From assembly GCA_905221615.1 (NCBI GenBank), contig CAJNDT010002779.1, positions 1,357,501 to 1,421,500 of the forward strand: DNA of 64,000 nucleotides, read 5' to 3'. Position numbers and translations under genes: made by a program. The stretch is from Symbiodinium sp. CCMP2592 (lineage: Eukaryota; Sar; Dinophyceae; Suessiales; Symbiodiniaceae). Shown here in pieces: positions 1 through 10,129 of this stretch (the first letter of the stretch is position 1; every line of letters starts with the position of its first letter). The notes beneath the pieces were generated by a model. That model saw nothing but the letters and a program-made list of their open reading frames with translations, was not told the origin of the DNA and did no database searches.

Positions 1-8
1 TACTACTC

Positions 9-41
<33 letters not shown>

Positions 42-193
42 CTACTACTGCTACTACTGCTACTACTGCTACTACTGCTACTACTGCTACTACTGCTACT
101 ACTGCTACTACTGCTACTACTGCTACTACTGCTGCTAATGCTACTACTGCTGCTACTACTACTACTACTACTACTACTACTAGTACTACTGCC
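1..193. repeat. Trinucleotide microsatellite (TAC/TGC)n
   Basis: The window opens inside a trinucleotide array: perfect TAC units, then a higher-order 9-mer of TAC, TAC, TGC type, then TAC again, ending near 193. The array continues off the left edge. It belongs to the same family of (CTA)n arrays seen at 14.3, 33-34 and 54.1 kb. No coding potential is claimed. Confidence 0.95.
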
Positions 194-440
194 ACCCACG
201 CCTACGCCCTTTATTGCTTTTGTTAGCATCATGAGTCATCATGAGTCATGAAGCGAACGTCGAGTTGGACTGCCAACAGATGATACATTCCCTGACAACT
301 TTGCCAGAGATGGGTTCAACCGAGCAAACCCTAAACCCTCAACAAGAAAGCCTAAACCCTAAACCCTAAGCCCTCTTATCCTCTTATTGACCCGCTTAGA
401 GAACCCTTAGAGATCCCTTTAAAGGAACCCCGGTAGAAAA
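194..440. other. Spacer with first CCCTAAA tracts
   Basis: No gene is visible. Short CCCTAAA-type heptamers occur at 330-372. The stretch 390-430 is a copy, in reverse orientation, of a recurrent motif (GGGATCTATAGGG with flanking AAAGG/CCTTT runs) that recurs beside other telomere-like tracts in this window. Confidence 0.5.
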
Positions 441-552
441 TAGGATGCCCAATAGCTTAGGAATAGAAAAGGCTCCTTTGTGGCATTGGGCAACTTTTAC
501 AAGGAACCTGGGACTACAAAAAGGGAATCAGGGTACTACTGGGCATCCTAGG
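441..552. repeat. Family I inverted-repeat element (MITE-like)
   Basis: The ends TAGGATGCCCA and TGGGCATCCTA are inverted repeats. The interior carries AAAAGGCTCC and GACTACAAAAAGGGAAT, shared with copies at 1976-2085 and 9173-9288. It is about 112 bp, non-coding, and has no transposase, so it fits a non-autonomous terminal-inverted-repeat element. No clear target duplication was seen. Confidence 0.75.
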
Positions 553-568
553 AAACCGGCCGAAACCC

Positions 569-700
569 TCCCGGACCTTGATCCCTAAACCCTATAAACC
601 CCTCAACCCCTAAACCCTAAACCCCTAAACCCCTAAACCCCTAAGCCCTAAACCTCTAAACCCCTAAACCCTAAACCGCTAAACCCCTAAAAAGATCTCG
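569..700. repeat. Interstitial telomere-like tract, CCCTAAA orientation
   Basis: About 15 closely spaced units of CCCTAAA and its 8-mer variant CCCCTAAA occur here. The units are imperfect and mixed in length, so this is an interstitial degenerate tract rather than a chromosome end. Confidence 0.85.
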
Positions 701-777
701 CCAAGCAGCCGGCTTACCAGGACCGCTGTTCCGTCGCAGAAGGTGACCTGGCAGGCCCAAAGGGTCCAAGTAACATT

Positions 778-862
778 CAGGGTTTAGGGTTTAGGGTTCA
801 GGGTTTAGGGTTCAGGGTTGAGGGTTCAGGGTTTAGGGTTCAGGGTTTAGGGTTTAGGGTAG
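778..862. repeat. Interstitial telomere-like tract, TTTAGGG orientation
   Basis: About 12 units of TTTAGGG with TTCAGGG and TTGAGGG variants, opposite in orientation to the tract at 569-700. The two tracts face each other across about 80 bp of unrelated sequence. Confidence 0.85.
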
Positions 863-975
863 GTATATGGGCCCCCAAAGTATATACTTTACTATTATTT
901 GGACCCTTTGGGAAAGGAGGCGGTCCAACAGACGTTTCAAGTAGTGCTTTGAAACCCTGTCTGCGCCCCATAGTG

Positions 976-1093
976 AACCCCAGAAAGTTGGAACATTGAT
1001 TTAGGACGATTGTTGCTGGGATTCCCGGTACTTTACTTTAATTTTAAGGGCATGAGGCCAATGATGTTCCAACTTTCTGGTTTCTACTGTAAA
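976..1093. repeat. Family G inverted-repeat element
   Basis: The ends are CCAGAAAGTTGGAACAT and ATGTTCCAACTTTCTGG, near-perfect inverted repeats, followed by the conserved outer flank TTCTACTGTA. Five other copies occur (5.4, 6.1, 29.8, 36.2, 38.6 kb). The 66-codon open frame here is only the element read through and is not called a gene. Confidence 0.8.
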
Positions 1094-1099
1094 GTAATA

Positions 1100-1344
1100 G
1101 CCGCTTATAGATGTTGCGCCGTTATGGCACCTACTTTTTGGGTGGTCAGGTTAAGCCCGAAACAACTCAAATCCAAACCTAAACCGGTACACCCCAAGGG
1201 ATGGATTTAAGGCTCAAATTGCTACAAACGGTTTAGGGTTAGGCTCGGGGCCCGGGGTGATAATTATCGAATCTGCCCTGATTCACCTCGAAGCGCAACA
1301 GGCCCAATCAAGACTCAGACTGGGATTCTGGGAGTGATTCTGAT
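1100..1344. other. Unassigned spacer
   Basis: No open frame, RNA or repeat family could be recognised beyond a few scattered TTTAGGG heptamers at 1228-1240. Confidence 0.4.
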
Positions 1345-1451
1345 ATGGGTGGTTGTCAAAATTATGGGCCCCTTTTTGGGGTGCCCTAAATAATAGGTGC
1401 CCTATTATAATAAGGACCCCGAGAGGGATCCCGATTTAGACAAGCACCCAT
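1345..1451. repeat. Family E inverted-repeat element
   Basis: Begins ATGGGTGGTTGTCAAAATTA and ends with a degraded copy of the inverse (TTTAGACAAGCACCCAT). The middle contains TAGGTGCCCTATTATAATAA, a core also seen in the 2.9 and 4.9 kb copies. The right arm is mutated, so this is an older copy. Confidence 0.75.
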
Positions 1452-1511
1452 ATATACTATTCTAGTATCAGAGGGGTGGTCTCAAACAGCCGCACCTCCA
1501 GCTGCTTTACC

Positions 1512-1725
1512 CAAACTTGGAGGGTCGGGGGACTTAGTAAGTAGGTAGGTAAGTAGACTTATAAGTACCCTAAAACGGACCCTAATTGGGGTTATGGTAC
1601 TTATAAGCCCCTAAAATAACCAGTTAATAAGTCTCCTAAACCCTAAACCCTTACAGAATCCCTATAGATCCCTCTAAAGGGGCCCTTAAGGAACCCATTA
1701 TGTTACTAAGTCCCCCGACCCTCCA
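1512..1725. repeat. Family C' long inverted-repeat element
   Basis: Left end ACTTGGAGGGTCGGGGGACT and right end AGTCCCCCGACCCTCCAA are inverted repeats about 210 bp apart. The inner part holds the AAGTACCCTAAAA...GGACCCTAATTGGGG block plus a telomere-like insert and the GATCCCTCTAAAGG motif. It is the same long form as the copy at 42061-42281, read in the other direction. Confidence 0.8.
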
Positions 1726-1777
1726 ACAAACCAGCGCCTCGATTCCTCTTGGCCCATACTGTTGGGACGAAGCCCCT

Positions 1778-1887
1778 ACTACTGTGGATGGACAAAATCC
1801 TGCATGACCCAATATAAGGAATATACGTAATTCCCATAGTTTAGGGTCCTTAAAGTCATGCAGGATTTTGTCCATCAACAGTAGGAT
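1778..1887. repeat. Family J hairpin element
   Basis: The two arms, GGACAAAATCCTGCATGAC and GTCATGCAGGATTTTGTCC, are perfect inverted repeats with an AT-rich centre, so the transcript would fold into a long hairpin. It is immediately followed by TAGGATGCCCAG, the terminal sequence of family I, which suggests it lies in or beside a family I relic. Confidence 0.85.
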
Positions 1888-1975
1888 GCCCAGGTAATTA
1901 TTCAGGCCCCTATACCCTAAACCCTGAGCCCTACCCAAATGGACTCCCTCATAGTAGCCCTTATAGGAAGCCCCT

Positions 1976-2085
1976 ACTAGGATGCCCAGAATCCTAGGAA
2001 TAAAAAGGGCTCCCTGTTTGGTATCGGGTAACTTTATAAAGAACCTAGGACTACAAAAAGGGAATGAGGATACCACTGGGCGTCC
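1976..2085. repeat. Family I inverted-repeat element
   Basis: Close copy of the element at 441-552 (AAAAAGGGCTCCCTG, ACTTTATAA, GACTACAAAAAGGGAAT). The right end reads TGGGCGTCCTGCGG and runs directly into a family J element, giving a fused I+J composite. Confidence 0.75.
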
Positions 2086-2192
2086 TGCGGTTGATGATAT
2101 AAATCCTGCATTACCCATAAGAAGGAATATCCCACAATTCCCATAGTTTTGGGTCCTTAAGGTAATGCAGGATTTATATCATCAACCGTAGG
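2086..2192. repeat. Family J hairpin element
   Basis: The arms GGTTGATGATATAAATCCTG and CAGGATTTATATCATCAACC are perfect 20-bp inverted repeats flanking an interior with TTCCCATAGTTT, as in the 1.8 kb copy. A third copy lies at 56.45 kb. Confidence 0.85.
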
Positions 2193-2868
2193 AGCTTCGT
2201 AAGCTCTAAACCCCAAACCAGAGACCCGCAACTCCCAGCTTCCCATGCGCAGGAGAAGATCCTAAGTGTAAAGGCTATTTAGGGTTTAGGGCTCGGGGTT
2301 GAGTTTAGGTTTTTCTTTTTAAAGCTCTGGGTTTAGAGTTTAGGGTTTAGGGTTTACGGTTGGGGTTCAGGGCTTAGAGTTTACGGCCCCGCATCTTGTT
2401 TGCCGCCTTCACTGGAGTTTCTGAGAGCGCCATTGCCTTCCCGTGCCAATTAGGTTCAAAGGTTACGGTTTAGAGGGGGGCTTGGTTTTCAGGGTTAGGT
2501 CTATTATTAGGGTATACGGCTCGAGTTTTCAGGGGCGGCAGGGGTTGGGGCGTTGAGGTTTTTGGGCTAAGGGGGTGGCAAGTTTATGTACGGGTCAGGA
2601 CCTGGTGCAGTCTGTCAGGTTTTAGGGTTTAGGGCGCGGAGAAACAAGCGTCTATAGGAGTGCAGAAGCCTGTCGTTATGATGAAAACACCCCTAAGCTC
2701 CAAACACCTCGGCCCTGGCACCGACGGATCCCGAAACCTACCGCAAAGTGTAAACCCTAAACCCAAAACCCTAAACCCTAGTTTAGGGTTTTGGGGTTTA
2801 GGGTTTAGGGGGTAGAGAGTCGAGATGCAGAATCTTTTGTCCTCTTAGGAATGAATCAAGCAGGGTCC
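2193..2868. other. Spacer with scattered telomere-like heptamers
   Basis: There are no supported genes. TTTAGGG or CCCTAAA variants recur at 2277-2380, 2460-2500 and 2620-2640. A back-to-back CCCTAAA then TTTAGGG junction lies at 2752-2812, that is, a head-to-head inversion of telomere-type repeat. Confidence 0.5.
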
Positions 2869-2976
2869 GTTTGGGAGTTTCCGACAATAGGGTCCCTTTT
2901 TGGGTACCCTAAACAATAGGTGCCGCATTATAATAGGGACCCAAAAAGGGGCCATAATTTTGACAACCACCCATTT
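2869..2976. repeat. Chimeric D/E inverted-repeat element
   Basis: The left end is family D (GGGAGTTTCCGACAATAGGG) and the right end is family E (ATAATTTTGACAACCACCCAT). The middle carries the shared TAGGTGCCGCATTATAATAG core. This copy joins termini of two families, implying recombination or common ancestry. Confidence 0.7.
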
Positions 2977-3419
2977 GTCTTCAAGGTGTAAGGAAACCCG
3001 ATCTGTAACCTCCGAAAGTAAACAGGATTCCTTAGAAGCTGCCCCCACCTTGTGATAGTGACTATAAGGATTATATTAGGGCCCTAGTATATTCCTATTA
3101 TACCACTATTGCAGGGGCCCCGTCTAAAGGATTCCTGACATTGACAAGCTGCGTGTTTGAGTGTGAGGCTGCTTGCCGGTTCCTTTCTTTTGCTGCTTTT
3201 CAAGATTTTCAGGTTTGCGGTTTAGGGGTCCCCCGGCTAAAGACACCCCAACCAAGAACCCTAAGCCCGAAACCCTAAACCTCACACCTGCCCTAAGCCC
3301 TTCACTGGCATGAAGCTGTTGAATCCTCACTGGCCCAAAACCCAAGGAACTAAAAGTTGAAACTTTCAGAATCTACTACCTTATAAGAACCCCCAAACTC
3401 GTAAAGTTGAGTTTACATC

Positions 3420-3484
3420 CTTATACTAAGGATCCTACTTTTTGGGGTACTATATCAGGGTCCCCTATTTTCTGAAACTCCCAT
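3420..3484. repeat. Family D element, right part only
   Basis: Matches the right half of family D: AAGGATCCTACT, then GGTACTATAT, then GGGTCCCCTATTTT and AAACTCCCAT. The left arm is absent or unrecognisable. Confidence 0.6.
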
Positions 3485-3559
3485 CTCTCCGAACTCTTCA
3501 GCCTTGTCTTCAAAGAAGTTCGATGAGGCTGTCCTGACTCAAAACGAAGTGCGGCCCCT

Positions 3560-3665
3560 CGAACCCTACAGTCGTTTTAGGGTGCAGGGTTTAGGGTTTA
3601 GGGCTTAAGGCTTACGGTTTCGGGTTTAGGGTTTAGGGTGGTTCTAGGGTGCAGGGTCGACTAAA
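3560..3665. repeat. Telomere-like tract with variants
   Basis: Runs of TTTAGGG mixed with GCAGGG, CTTAAGG and CGGGTTT variants. It is non-coding. Confidence 0.6.
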
Positions 3666-3728
3666 CCCTGAACCCCAAACTCAACTCAGACAACGAAAGG
3701 GCCAGATCATGTATGATGCGATTAATAT

Positions 3729-3824
3729 AGCGGCCTTAATAATTAAAATAATTAGGGTTTTGGGCCCCGCTATCCAGGTTTATAATAAGGAACCCCACAA
3801 TAGCATAGGTGGCTATTTAAGCTC
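3729..3824. repeat. Family B inverted-repeat element, degraded
   Basis: Contains the family B landmarks GGCCTTAATAATTA, AGGGTTTTGGGCCCC and ATAATAAGGAACCCC. The terminal inverse GGCTATTTAAGC is mutated. Family B has at least 15 recognisable members in the window. Confidence 0.65.
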
Positions 3825-3904
3825 GAATATTAAAGGTAATACTCCTGGAAGATGCTGCAGCTGCGATGTCAACCCCACCCCCGCGTTCGGTTTAGGGCGA
3901 TAGG

Positions 3905-4120
3905 GGCTGGGATTCAACTCCTAAGCCCTACACCCCAAACCCTAAGCCCACAACCTGAAACCCTAAACCCCTAACCCTATACAATTCAACTTCTAAGCCC
4001 CCTCAAACCCAAAACCCAAAACCCTACGTAAGCCCTAAGTCCCCAAAACCCCAAACCCTATGGGATTCAACTCCTAAGCCCTACACCTAGAAGGCTCTAG
4101 GCCCAGGTTCGGGCTTCCAA
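3905..4120. repeat. CCCTAAA-derived degenerate tract
   Basis: A long run of CCCTAAA, CCCAAA and CCTAAGCC variants with no gene. It includes two copies of a GGGATTCAACTCCTAAGCCC phrase (3907 and 4061 regions), so the tract duplicated locally. Confidence 0.6.
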
Positions 4121-4144
4121 TTTGCTGAAGGAACAGTGCGTGTG

Positions 4145-4280
4145 TTAGGGACCCAAAAAGCACATAAGCATAAGCATTTTACGGGGATATCACTACCATA
4201 TTGGGCTTCTTTATAATTAAGGGGGTCTATATGGGATATCCCTATCCTAATTTTTGCTCATGTGCTTTTTGGGTCCCCAA
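4145..4280. repeat. Family F inverted-repeat element
   Basis: The ends AGGGACCCAAAAAGCACAT and ATGTGCTTTTTGGGTCCC are near-perfect inverted repeats. The interior has GGGATATC, TTCTTTATAATTAAGG and a matching inner GGATATCCCTATC. A second copy is at 41619-41754. Confidence 0.85.
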
Positions 4281-4885
4281 TGTTGGGGTATGTCAGGCTG
4301 TCAGATTGAGGGTGTACGGCTTCAACTACCGCAGCCTTTAAACTGCTAACCTTCGGGCTCAAATTCGAAGCCCAACTGTGCTCAACAGTCCCAAACCAAA
4401 ACCATTCAGGGGCCCATAATGGGAATAGGGCTTGCGGTATAGTATACTATATGCAGTTGGACACAAAAGGGATATCATGAACGGTTTGACCCGCCATATT
4501 ACAACGCCTTGGAAACAAAGCCACAAGCACACGAAGAGGCCTCGAGAATTCAAGTGGCGTGCGTCGAAGGTCCCTCCAAACTTGGGCCTAAAAACTGCGG
4601 CGGCGCGCCAGCTACAGAAAGAGCCCCTAAACCATAAATCCATAAACCCTCAAAAGGAAATGTGGTAAGCGTTGGCGTCGGAGCTTCAGACGCCAAACAT
4701 TTCAGAGACTCCAAAACCTCTTAATTAAGGAGGATACCTTAAACCATAGTCTTAGGGTTCCTTTTATGATTCATGGTTTACCGACTTCCCAATAAAGCCA
4801 CAGAAATGCAAGATTCAGCTTTCAGATTACGACTAAACTATCACAGACCAACAAGTATAGAGGTTGGGCAGTGGAGAACTAAGTC

Positions 4886-4990
4886 CATGGGTGGTTGTCA
4901 AAATTATGGCCCCTTTTTGGGTCCCTATTATAAGACGGCACCTAACATTTAGGGTACCCAAAAAGGGACCCTAATTTTGACAGCTACCCG
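4886..4990. repeat. Family E inverted-repeat element
   Basis: Left arm ATGGGTGGTTGTCAAAATTA. The right arm, ATTTTGACAGCTACCC, is a mutated inverse. The centre holds the GGGACCC...AAAAAGGGACCC core and a TATTATAAGA segment. Confidence 0.8.
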
Positions 4991-5420
4991 AATACCTCGA
5001 TCAAGGGGTGGTGGAGGCTCTCGGTCTGAAATAATTAAACCCTAAAGCAGGGCCAACTTTGTCAGTGCTCCTTCAACTACAGTATTCTCCTTATTTATAA
5101 TAAGTATATATATATATATATGTATATGCATAGACAGAAGTGATATCGGCTTAAACAGGGGCTTAGGGTTCAGGGTTTCAATGAAACCCCGTAACCCCGA
5201 TTTCAACCCCTATAAACCCTTAATGAAACCCCTAGAGGGTTTAGGGTTTAGACCCTACATCAGGCCTGAAACACTAACAAAAAACACCCCGCACGAGCCG
5301 AATTGCTTTCTTCCTCGAAATCTCGGGCCCATGCGTGTAAGCCCTAAACCTCAGGGACCAAATGACCCGTAAAAGCAGGGGCCCTATGCGCATATACGAT
5401 GAATCCCTACATGGTATAGA
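4991..5420. other. Spacer with TA microsatellite
   Basis: A short (TA)n tract lies at 5105-5122. Telomere-like CCCTAAA and TTTAGGG heptamers occur at 5163-5260. Two small open frames exist but have no recognisable composition or start context, so no gene is called. Confidence 0.4.
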
Positions 5421-5422
5421 CC

Positions 5423-5545
5423 TTACAGTAGAAGCCCAAAAAGTTGGAAACCCAATAGCCTCAACCTTTAAGAGTAATGCACAAGGAATCCCAGCACTAT
5501 TTGGCCTTAGTCCGGTTTCCAACTTTGTGGGGTTTACTGTAAGTG
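5423..5545. repeat. Family G element, degraded
   Basis: The outer TACAGTAGAAGCC and its inverse GGGGTTTACTGTA flank the arms AAAAAGTTGGAAACC and GGTTTCCAACTTTGT. The interior is diverged from other family G copies. Confidence 0.65.
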
Positions 5546-5999
5546 TTTAGGCGGTTAGGGATTTAGCGGTTTAGGGGTCCAGGGCTTAGAGTACAGGGCT
5601 TAGGCTGCGTATAAGTGTGCACGCAGTGGGTGTGCCCAAGCTTGGACCGCAACCCCAAAAACCTATCAGGATACCTTCGGGGTTTGCTTCGGCATTTTTA
5701 CACCATAAACTTATCTGCACTACGGGTAAGGGATGGGTTACCGTTACCTTCTACGCCCTATGCAGTTGTTTGAAGACTGGACTGATGGCTTGGGCTAGCC
5801 CTTCAGAAGTCAAACTCCACTTCAGCCTCCTATGACTTGCTGCTTTGGTGGTTTGGAGCCTTGCTACCTTGGGCTTCTTATGCAACGTGGTCACTCCCTG
5901 CTGTCTTCCTGCTTGTTCCGTTCCCTAGAAGAAACGTAGGTAAACGGAGGCTAACAACTGAACCCTCGGCAGCAACTCTTGGACCGACTCTTGTAAAGG

Positions 6000-6062
6000 G
6001 AACAGGGTTTAGGGTTGAGGGTTTAGGGTTGAGGGTTGAGGGTTGAGGGTTTAGGGTTTGGG
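6000..6062. repeat. Telomere-like tract, TTTAGGG/TTGAGGG
   Basis: About eight tandem 7-mers alternating TTTAGGG and TTGAGGG. This is the base of a small open frame that is not considered a gene. Confidence 0.8.
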
Positions 6063-6077
6063 TCTACTCCCCTACGC

Positions 6078-6187
6078 CCTAAAGGGAACTCCAGAAAGTT
6101 GGAATATGGATTAATGGTAGGATCCCCTATAATTTACCTTAAAGGGGTTACGATAATGATATTCCAGCTTTCTGGCTTCTACTGTAG
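6078..6187. repeat. Family G inverted-repeat element
   Basis: The arms CCAGAAAGTTGGAATATGG and ATATTCCAGCTTTCTGG flank the conserved interior CCCTATAATTTACC. It is very similar to the copies at 36.2 and 38.6 kb. Confidence 0.85.
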
Positions 6188-6212
6188 GTTCTGGTGCCCT
6201 AAAGCCATTAGT

Positions 6213-6350
6213 GTAGGAGTTTCCGAAAATCGTGGAGTTGTATCTGTAAACGCCCCAAATGGTGAAAATAGGGGACCCTAATCTAAATAGTAGGATCTTT
6301 ATTCACAGGACCCCAAAACGAGGTACCCCTAGTCTTCGGAAACTCCCATA
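6213..6350. repeat. Family D inverted-repeat element with internal extra segment
   Basis: The ends AGGAGTTTCCGAAAAT and TCTTCGGAAACTCCCAT are inverted repeats. It is longer than the 103-bp standard copy at 11.49 kb because of about 35 extra bases near the left arm. Confidence 0.75.
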
Positions 6351-6611
6351 TAGAGACCTCAACAATTAAGCATATATGGACTACAAGCAAAGAATAACCC
6401 TCGGAACTATGCCTACGCCCGCCCCCATGTTACTGGTTTGTAGATCTTGCTGCTGTAGGTCGGGTGCCGGGGCTGGGTCGAGCACTCGCGACATCGGCAA
6501 AGGCAACCGGAGCAATCCGAGCAAAATGATCCTGGTTCTGACGGGTTGAAACTTGATCATAAGGGTTTAAGGTTTAAGGTTTACGATTAAGATGGCTTCA
6601 GGGTTTGGAGC

Positions 6612-6648
6612 TTATACAGTTATACATACATATACATATATATATATA

Positions 6649-6688
<40 letters not shown>

Positions 6689-6724
6689 GAGACAGAGAGA
6701 GAGACAGAGAGAGAGAGAGAGAGT
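6612..6724. repeat. (TA)n and (GA)n microsatellites
   Basis: A CATA/TATA tract is followed by a long GA tract with regular CAGAGA interruptions. The resulting Arg-Glu repeat open frame is a microsatellite artefact. Confidence 0.95.
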
Positions 6725-7180
6725 TCTAGGATTCCGGGTTCAAAGTGGCAAGTTAAAGGGCTTGTGAAGCAGGGCTTTGAGGATCCTTCAAGGGTTCTGT
6801 ACTTTTTTGTCTTTAGGCTCCTTTTCGGTCACGTTGCAAAAGCCCGTTTGGGGCCAGCAAGTCACCTTCTAGTAGGCAACCACCCCTAGTGTACAGTTTA
6901 GGCTTTAGGGTTTACGGGTTAGGGGTCGAAAAGGCAGCTTATAGGGTGTAGAGTGGAGTGGTTTAGCGTTCAGGCTTGCGGGTTTACTGTGCAGCTCGAG
7001 GTCTATCAGGTTGAGGAGGCCAGCGACAAGATTGATGGGCAAACGGACCTTCGACAACAGACAGCAAACATCATCCTCATCATTGAGATGCAGTCCAACG
7101 GCACCGACAAGACTAGTACTTGGTAGGACTCAGTAGGTCGCTGTCTAAGTCTATGTAAGCATGGTGTAGTGGCCTGTAGT

Positions 7181-7345
7181 GTAAACCCTAAACCCACCAC
7201 CCTAACCTAACCCAACACCCTAAACCCTAATCCCTAGACCCTGATCCCAAATCCCTAAATCCCCCAACCCTAATACCTAAACCCTATAATCCCTAAACCC
7301 TCATCCACTAAACCAAAAACCTCCATCCCTGAACCCTACCTTAAC
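7181..7345. repeat. CCCTAAA-derived tract
   Basis: Many CCCTAAA, CCCTAAT and ATCCCTAAA variants. The tract continues more sparsely to about 7530, interrupted by a short hairpin around 7369-7420 (ACCTATTT and AAAAAAGGTAGGT arms). Confidence 0.7.
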
Positions 7346-7689
7346 CCCCAAATAACATACCTATTTAAGGACTTATATAAAGAATTCATATTCGGGAACC
7401 CTAAAAAAGGTAGGTTCTTTAGGGTCCAGATATAAACCCTAAACGCTCATCCCTACACCTTAACCTCTCATCCCTAAACCCAAAATCCTCATCCCTAAAC
7501 TCTAAACTCTCATCCCTAAGCCCTATAAGCCCTAAACCAACCTATAAAAGGCGATTATTCTACATACCTTGAGGGTCCAGGTATAAGCCCTAAACCAACC
7601 AGGACCGGTCCTTGAGCTCTTGCCACCGGAAGCTTGGCTGCAGCCCGTAGATCCGAACTTTCTTCCTGGCAGAGTTATAAGGGTTTTAA

Positions 7690-8055
7690 CACTGCCAGGT
7701 TTAGGGGTTTAGGGTTTAGCGTTTAGGGATTTAGGGTTTAGAGGTTTGGGTTTAGGGTTTAGGGTTATAAGGGTTTAAAAGGTTCTAAAGGCTATAAGGA
7801 TTACAAGGGATACAGGGGTTAGAAGGGTTTTAAAGGTTCTCAAGGTTTAGGGTATGGGGTTTAGGGGTTTAGGGGTTAGGGTTATAAGGTTTTTAAAGTT
7901 TCTAAAGGCTACAAGGATTACAAGGGATATACGTGTTATAGGGGTTCAAAGGTTATTATAAAGGTTCTAAAGGTCATAAGGATTACAAGGGACATACGGA
8001 TTATAAGGGTTACAAGGACGACTTACAAGGGTTAGAAGGGTTATCAGCGTTATGA
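7690..8055. repeat. Telomere-like tract grading into a ~90-bp degenerate tandem repeat
   Basis: TTTAGGG units at 7699-7770 pass into repeated blocks containing GGTTCTAAAGG, TATAAGGATTACAAGGGATA and TTATAAGGGTT. The block recurs about three to four times to 8055. It could be a satellite that arose from heptamer decay. No gene is visible. Confidence 0.65.
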
Positions 8056-8689
8056 GGGTTGTGCTGGCAGCGTCGCTTTAGGGGAGCCTTCGAACCCTAA
8101 ACCCCTGAACCTCTGACCCCCTCTACCGCAAACCCTAAACCCTAAGGGCTCGGTTTCTGAGCCTGCTCATCGGGTCCCAAATACTTGCAGTCAAGTTTCT
8201 GGGGCTTGTCTAAGCGAGCCCCAAGTAATAGCATTCCCAACTATTCAGTGAATACAGATCCGCCGTCAAAACCTGCGCAATTGGCCATTGGCTCCCAAGG
8301 TGGGATGCAGTCAAGTACTGTAGCTTTCGGGTAAAATACGAGTTTACGGGCGTAAGGGTGTAGGGTCCCAGAACGAGGTTGTGCCCTAAACCCTACACCC
8401 TGAACCCTAAACAGGGATCCTTGATCCCTGCTACTGCAAGCGCTAAACTCATAAACACCAACGCCACAAGCACGCGAGCCCTTCACACCCTCAAACTCCA
8501 AACCCGTGTGGAACCCTACAAACCCTGAAACCCTAAACCTTAATCTCACCTATACCTGCTAGACACAAGGATTTGGGGATTACAAGGGATACTGTCCTGA
8601 TAGACGCGTTTCTGACCCTTGTACGTAGCACCCTCATAAGACCGCATTGCCTATCCTTCTGTTTCTTGAGAGTCCATGGCCCTAAACCC

Positions 8690-8782
8690 CAAACCTTCAA
8701 CCCTAAACCCTAAACACTAAACCCTAAACACTGAACCCTAAACCCTAAACCCCAAACACTGAACCCTAAACCCTAAACCGTT
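8690..8782. repeat. Telomere-like tract with an ordered variant
   Basis: CCCTAAA alternates regularly with CACTAAA and CACTGAA, giving a 14-bp higher-order unit, so the tract expanded after the variant arose. Confidence 0.75.
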
Positions 8783-8890
8783 TCTGGAGAATTTCTAGGC
8801 GTCCGGACCCTGCAGAACGAGGCTCGGGGTCCAGCTGAACCTCGCTTCCAAGGCTCGTTCTATGCACTCTGCAGGAATTACTACACCAGA

Positions 8891-8996
8891 GGTTCTATAG
8901 GAGTTGCTGCTATAAGGGTCTATAGGAGCTACTACAATAACGGTCTATAGTCTATAGGAGCTACTACAATAAGGGTCTATAGGAGTTACTACGAGA
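8891..8996. repeat. ~26-bp minisatellite, four units
   Basis: The unit is approximately GGGTCTATAGGAGCTACTAC followed by AATAA, repeated four times with small changes; one unit has a duplicated TCTATAG. The array is non-coding. Confidence 0.8.
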
Positions 8997-9172
8997 GGGG
9001 TTTAGGGGCTCAGAGAAGCTTCTATTCCTTGGGTTCTATAGCAGTTTGTATAAAGGGTCCTTGAAATTTACTCTAAGCCTTAGGCGTTCGATTTATGCGG
9101 CTGCTGGTCTGCAGCGGTTCTATAAGGGTCCTACCAGAGACTAGAAATGCAAGAAGGGACCTCTTTGGGTTC

Positions 9173-9288
9173 CTAGGATGCCTGGGAACCTAGGAATAAA
9201 AAGGGCTCCCTTGCTGGTATTGATTGGGTAACTTTATAAGGAACCTAGGACTACAAAAAGGGAATAAGGGTACTACTGGGCATCCTAG
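9173..9288. repeat. Family I inverted-repeat element
   Basis: The ends TAGGATGCCTGGGAA and TGGGCATCCTA, with AAAAAGGGCTCCCTT, GGTAACTTTATAAGG and GACTACAAAAAGGGAATAAG inside. It is the longest and cleanest copy of the family here. Confidence 0.85.
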
Positions 9289-9849
9289 GTTCTGGGTTCT
9301 GTCAGGGTAGTGTAGGGTTTTGGATTCCTCCCTTAACCCTCAATCCTAAACCCAATCTGAACCCTAAGCCCTATGTAAATTCCAAGTGCCCCAACAACCC
9401 TGAACAGTAGACCCCTGAATCTGAAGTTTAAGGTTTCAAATTGCCCCAAAAAGCCTGACATAGTATGTTCTTGATAAGTAGAATAGGGTTCCTTTAACGA
9501 TTTTGGGCTCGAACGCATTGCAACATGAGTCCTAAGAGCCTTAAGAATCTACCGAGAAGCTCATACCCTATATACCCCTATGTAACAGGTCCTAACTAAA
9601 GAACTATAAACCCTAAACCCTGAACCTAAACCCTGAAGCCTAAACCCATAGGTACCACCCCAAAAAAGGGTAGTAAAACAAAAATAAAGCAATATGTTGT
9701 ACAAATTTCCCCAAATCTGAGTCCTGAAAAGTAGGTCTTTCTTTTAAGGGTATGAGCCTGTCGGTACCTTTCAGGGCTGCCCTTCAAACGGGCCCCCGGG
9801 CGGAGACCCGTTGGCCGCCGATGTAGGTCCCATTGACCCTGCATTTTGC

Positions 9850-10045
9850 CAAAATGTAGGGGCTTTTAGGGTTTTAGGGCTTAGGGTGTAGAGTTTAGGG
9901 TTTTAGGGCTTAGGGTGTTGAGTTTAGGGTTTTATGGCTTGAGTATAGAGTTTAGGGTTTAGGATTTAGGGTTTAGGGCATTATAGGGTCTAAGGTTGAG
10001 GTCAAGGCATAGGGTCTGGGGTTTCATGTTTAGGGTTTAGGGCCA
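9850..10045. repeat. Degenerate TTTAGGG tract
   Basis: Repeated TTTAGGG/TTTTAGGG with GCTTAGGGTGTAGAG spacers. The phrase from GCTTAGGG to GAGTTTAGGG repeats three times with a period of about 34 bp. Confidence 0.65.
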
Positions 10046-10129
10046 AAGCAGAGGGGCCTTGATCATTTTGGCTAGGGTTCCTTTAAGGATTCCTGTCAAA
10101 GGGGTCTATGAGGGTTATAAGGGCCGTAC

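Noticed and set aside
10064-10073. CATTTTGGCT, shared with the dinoflagellate spliced-leader sequence
   Set aside because: Only ten bases match, the flanks differ, and no donor GT follows in place; likely chance.
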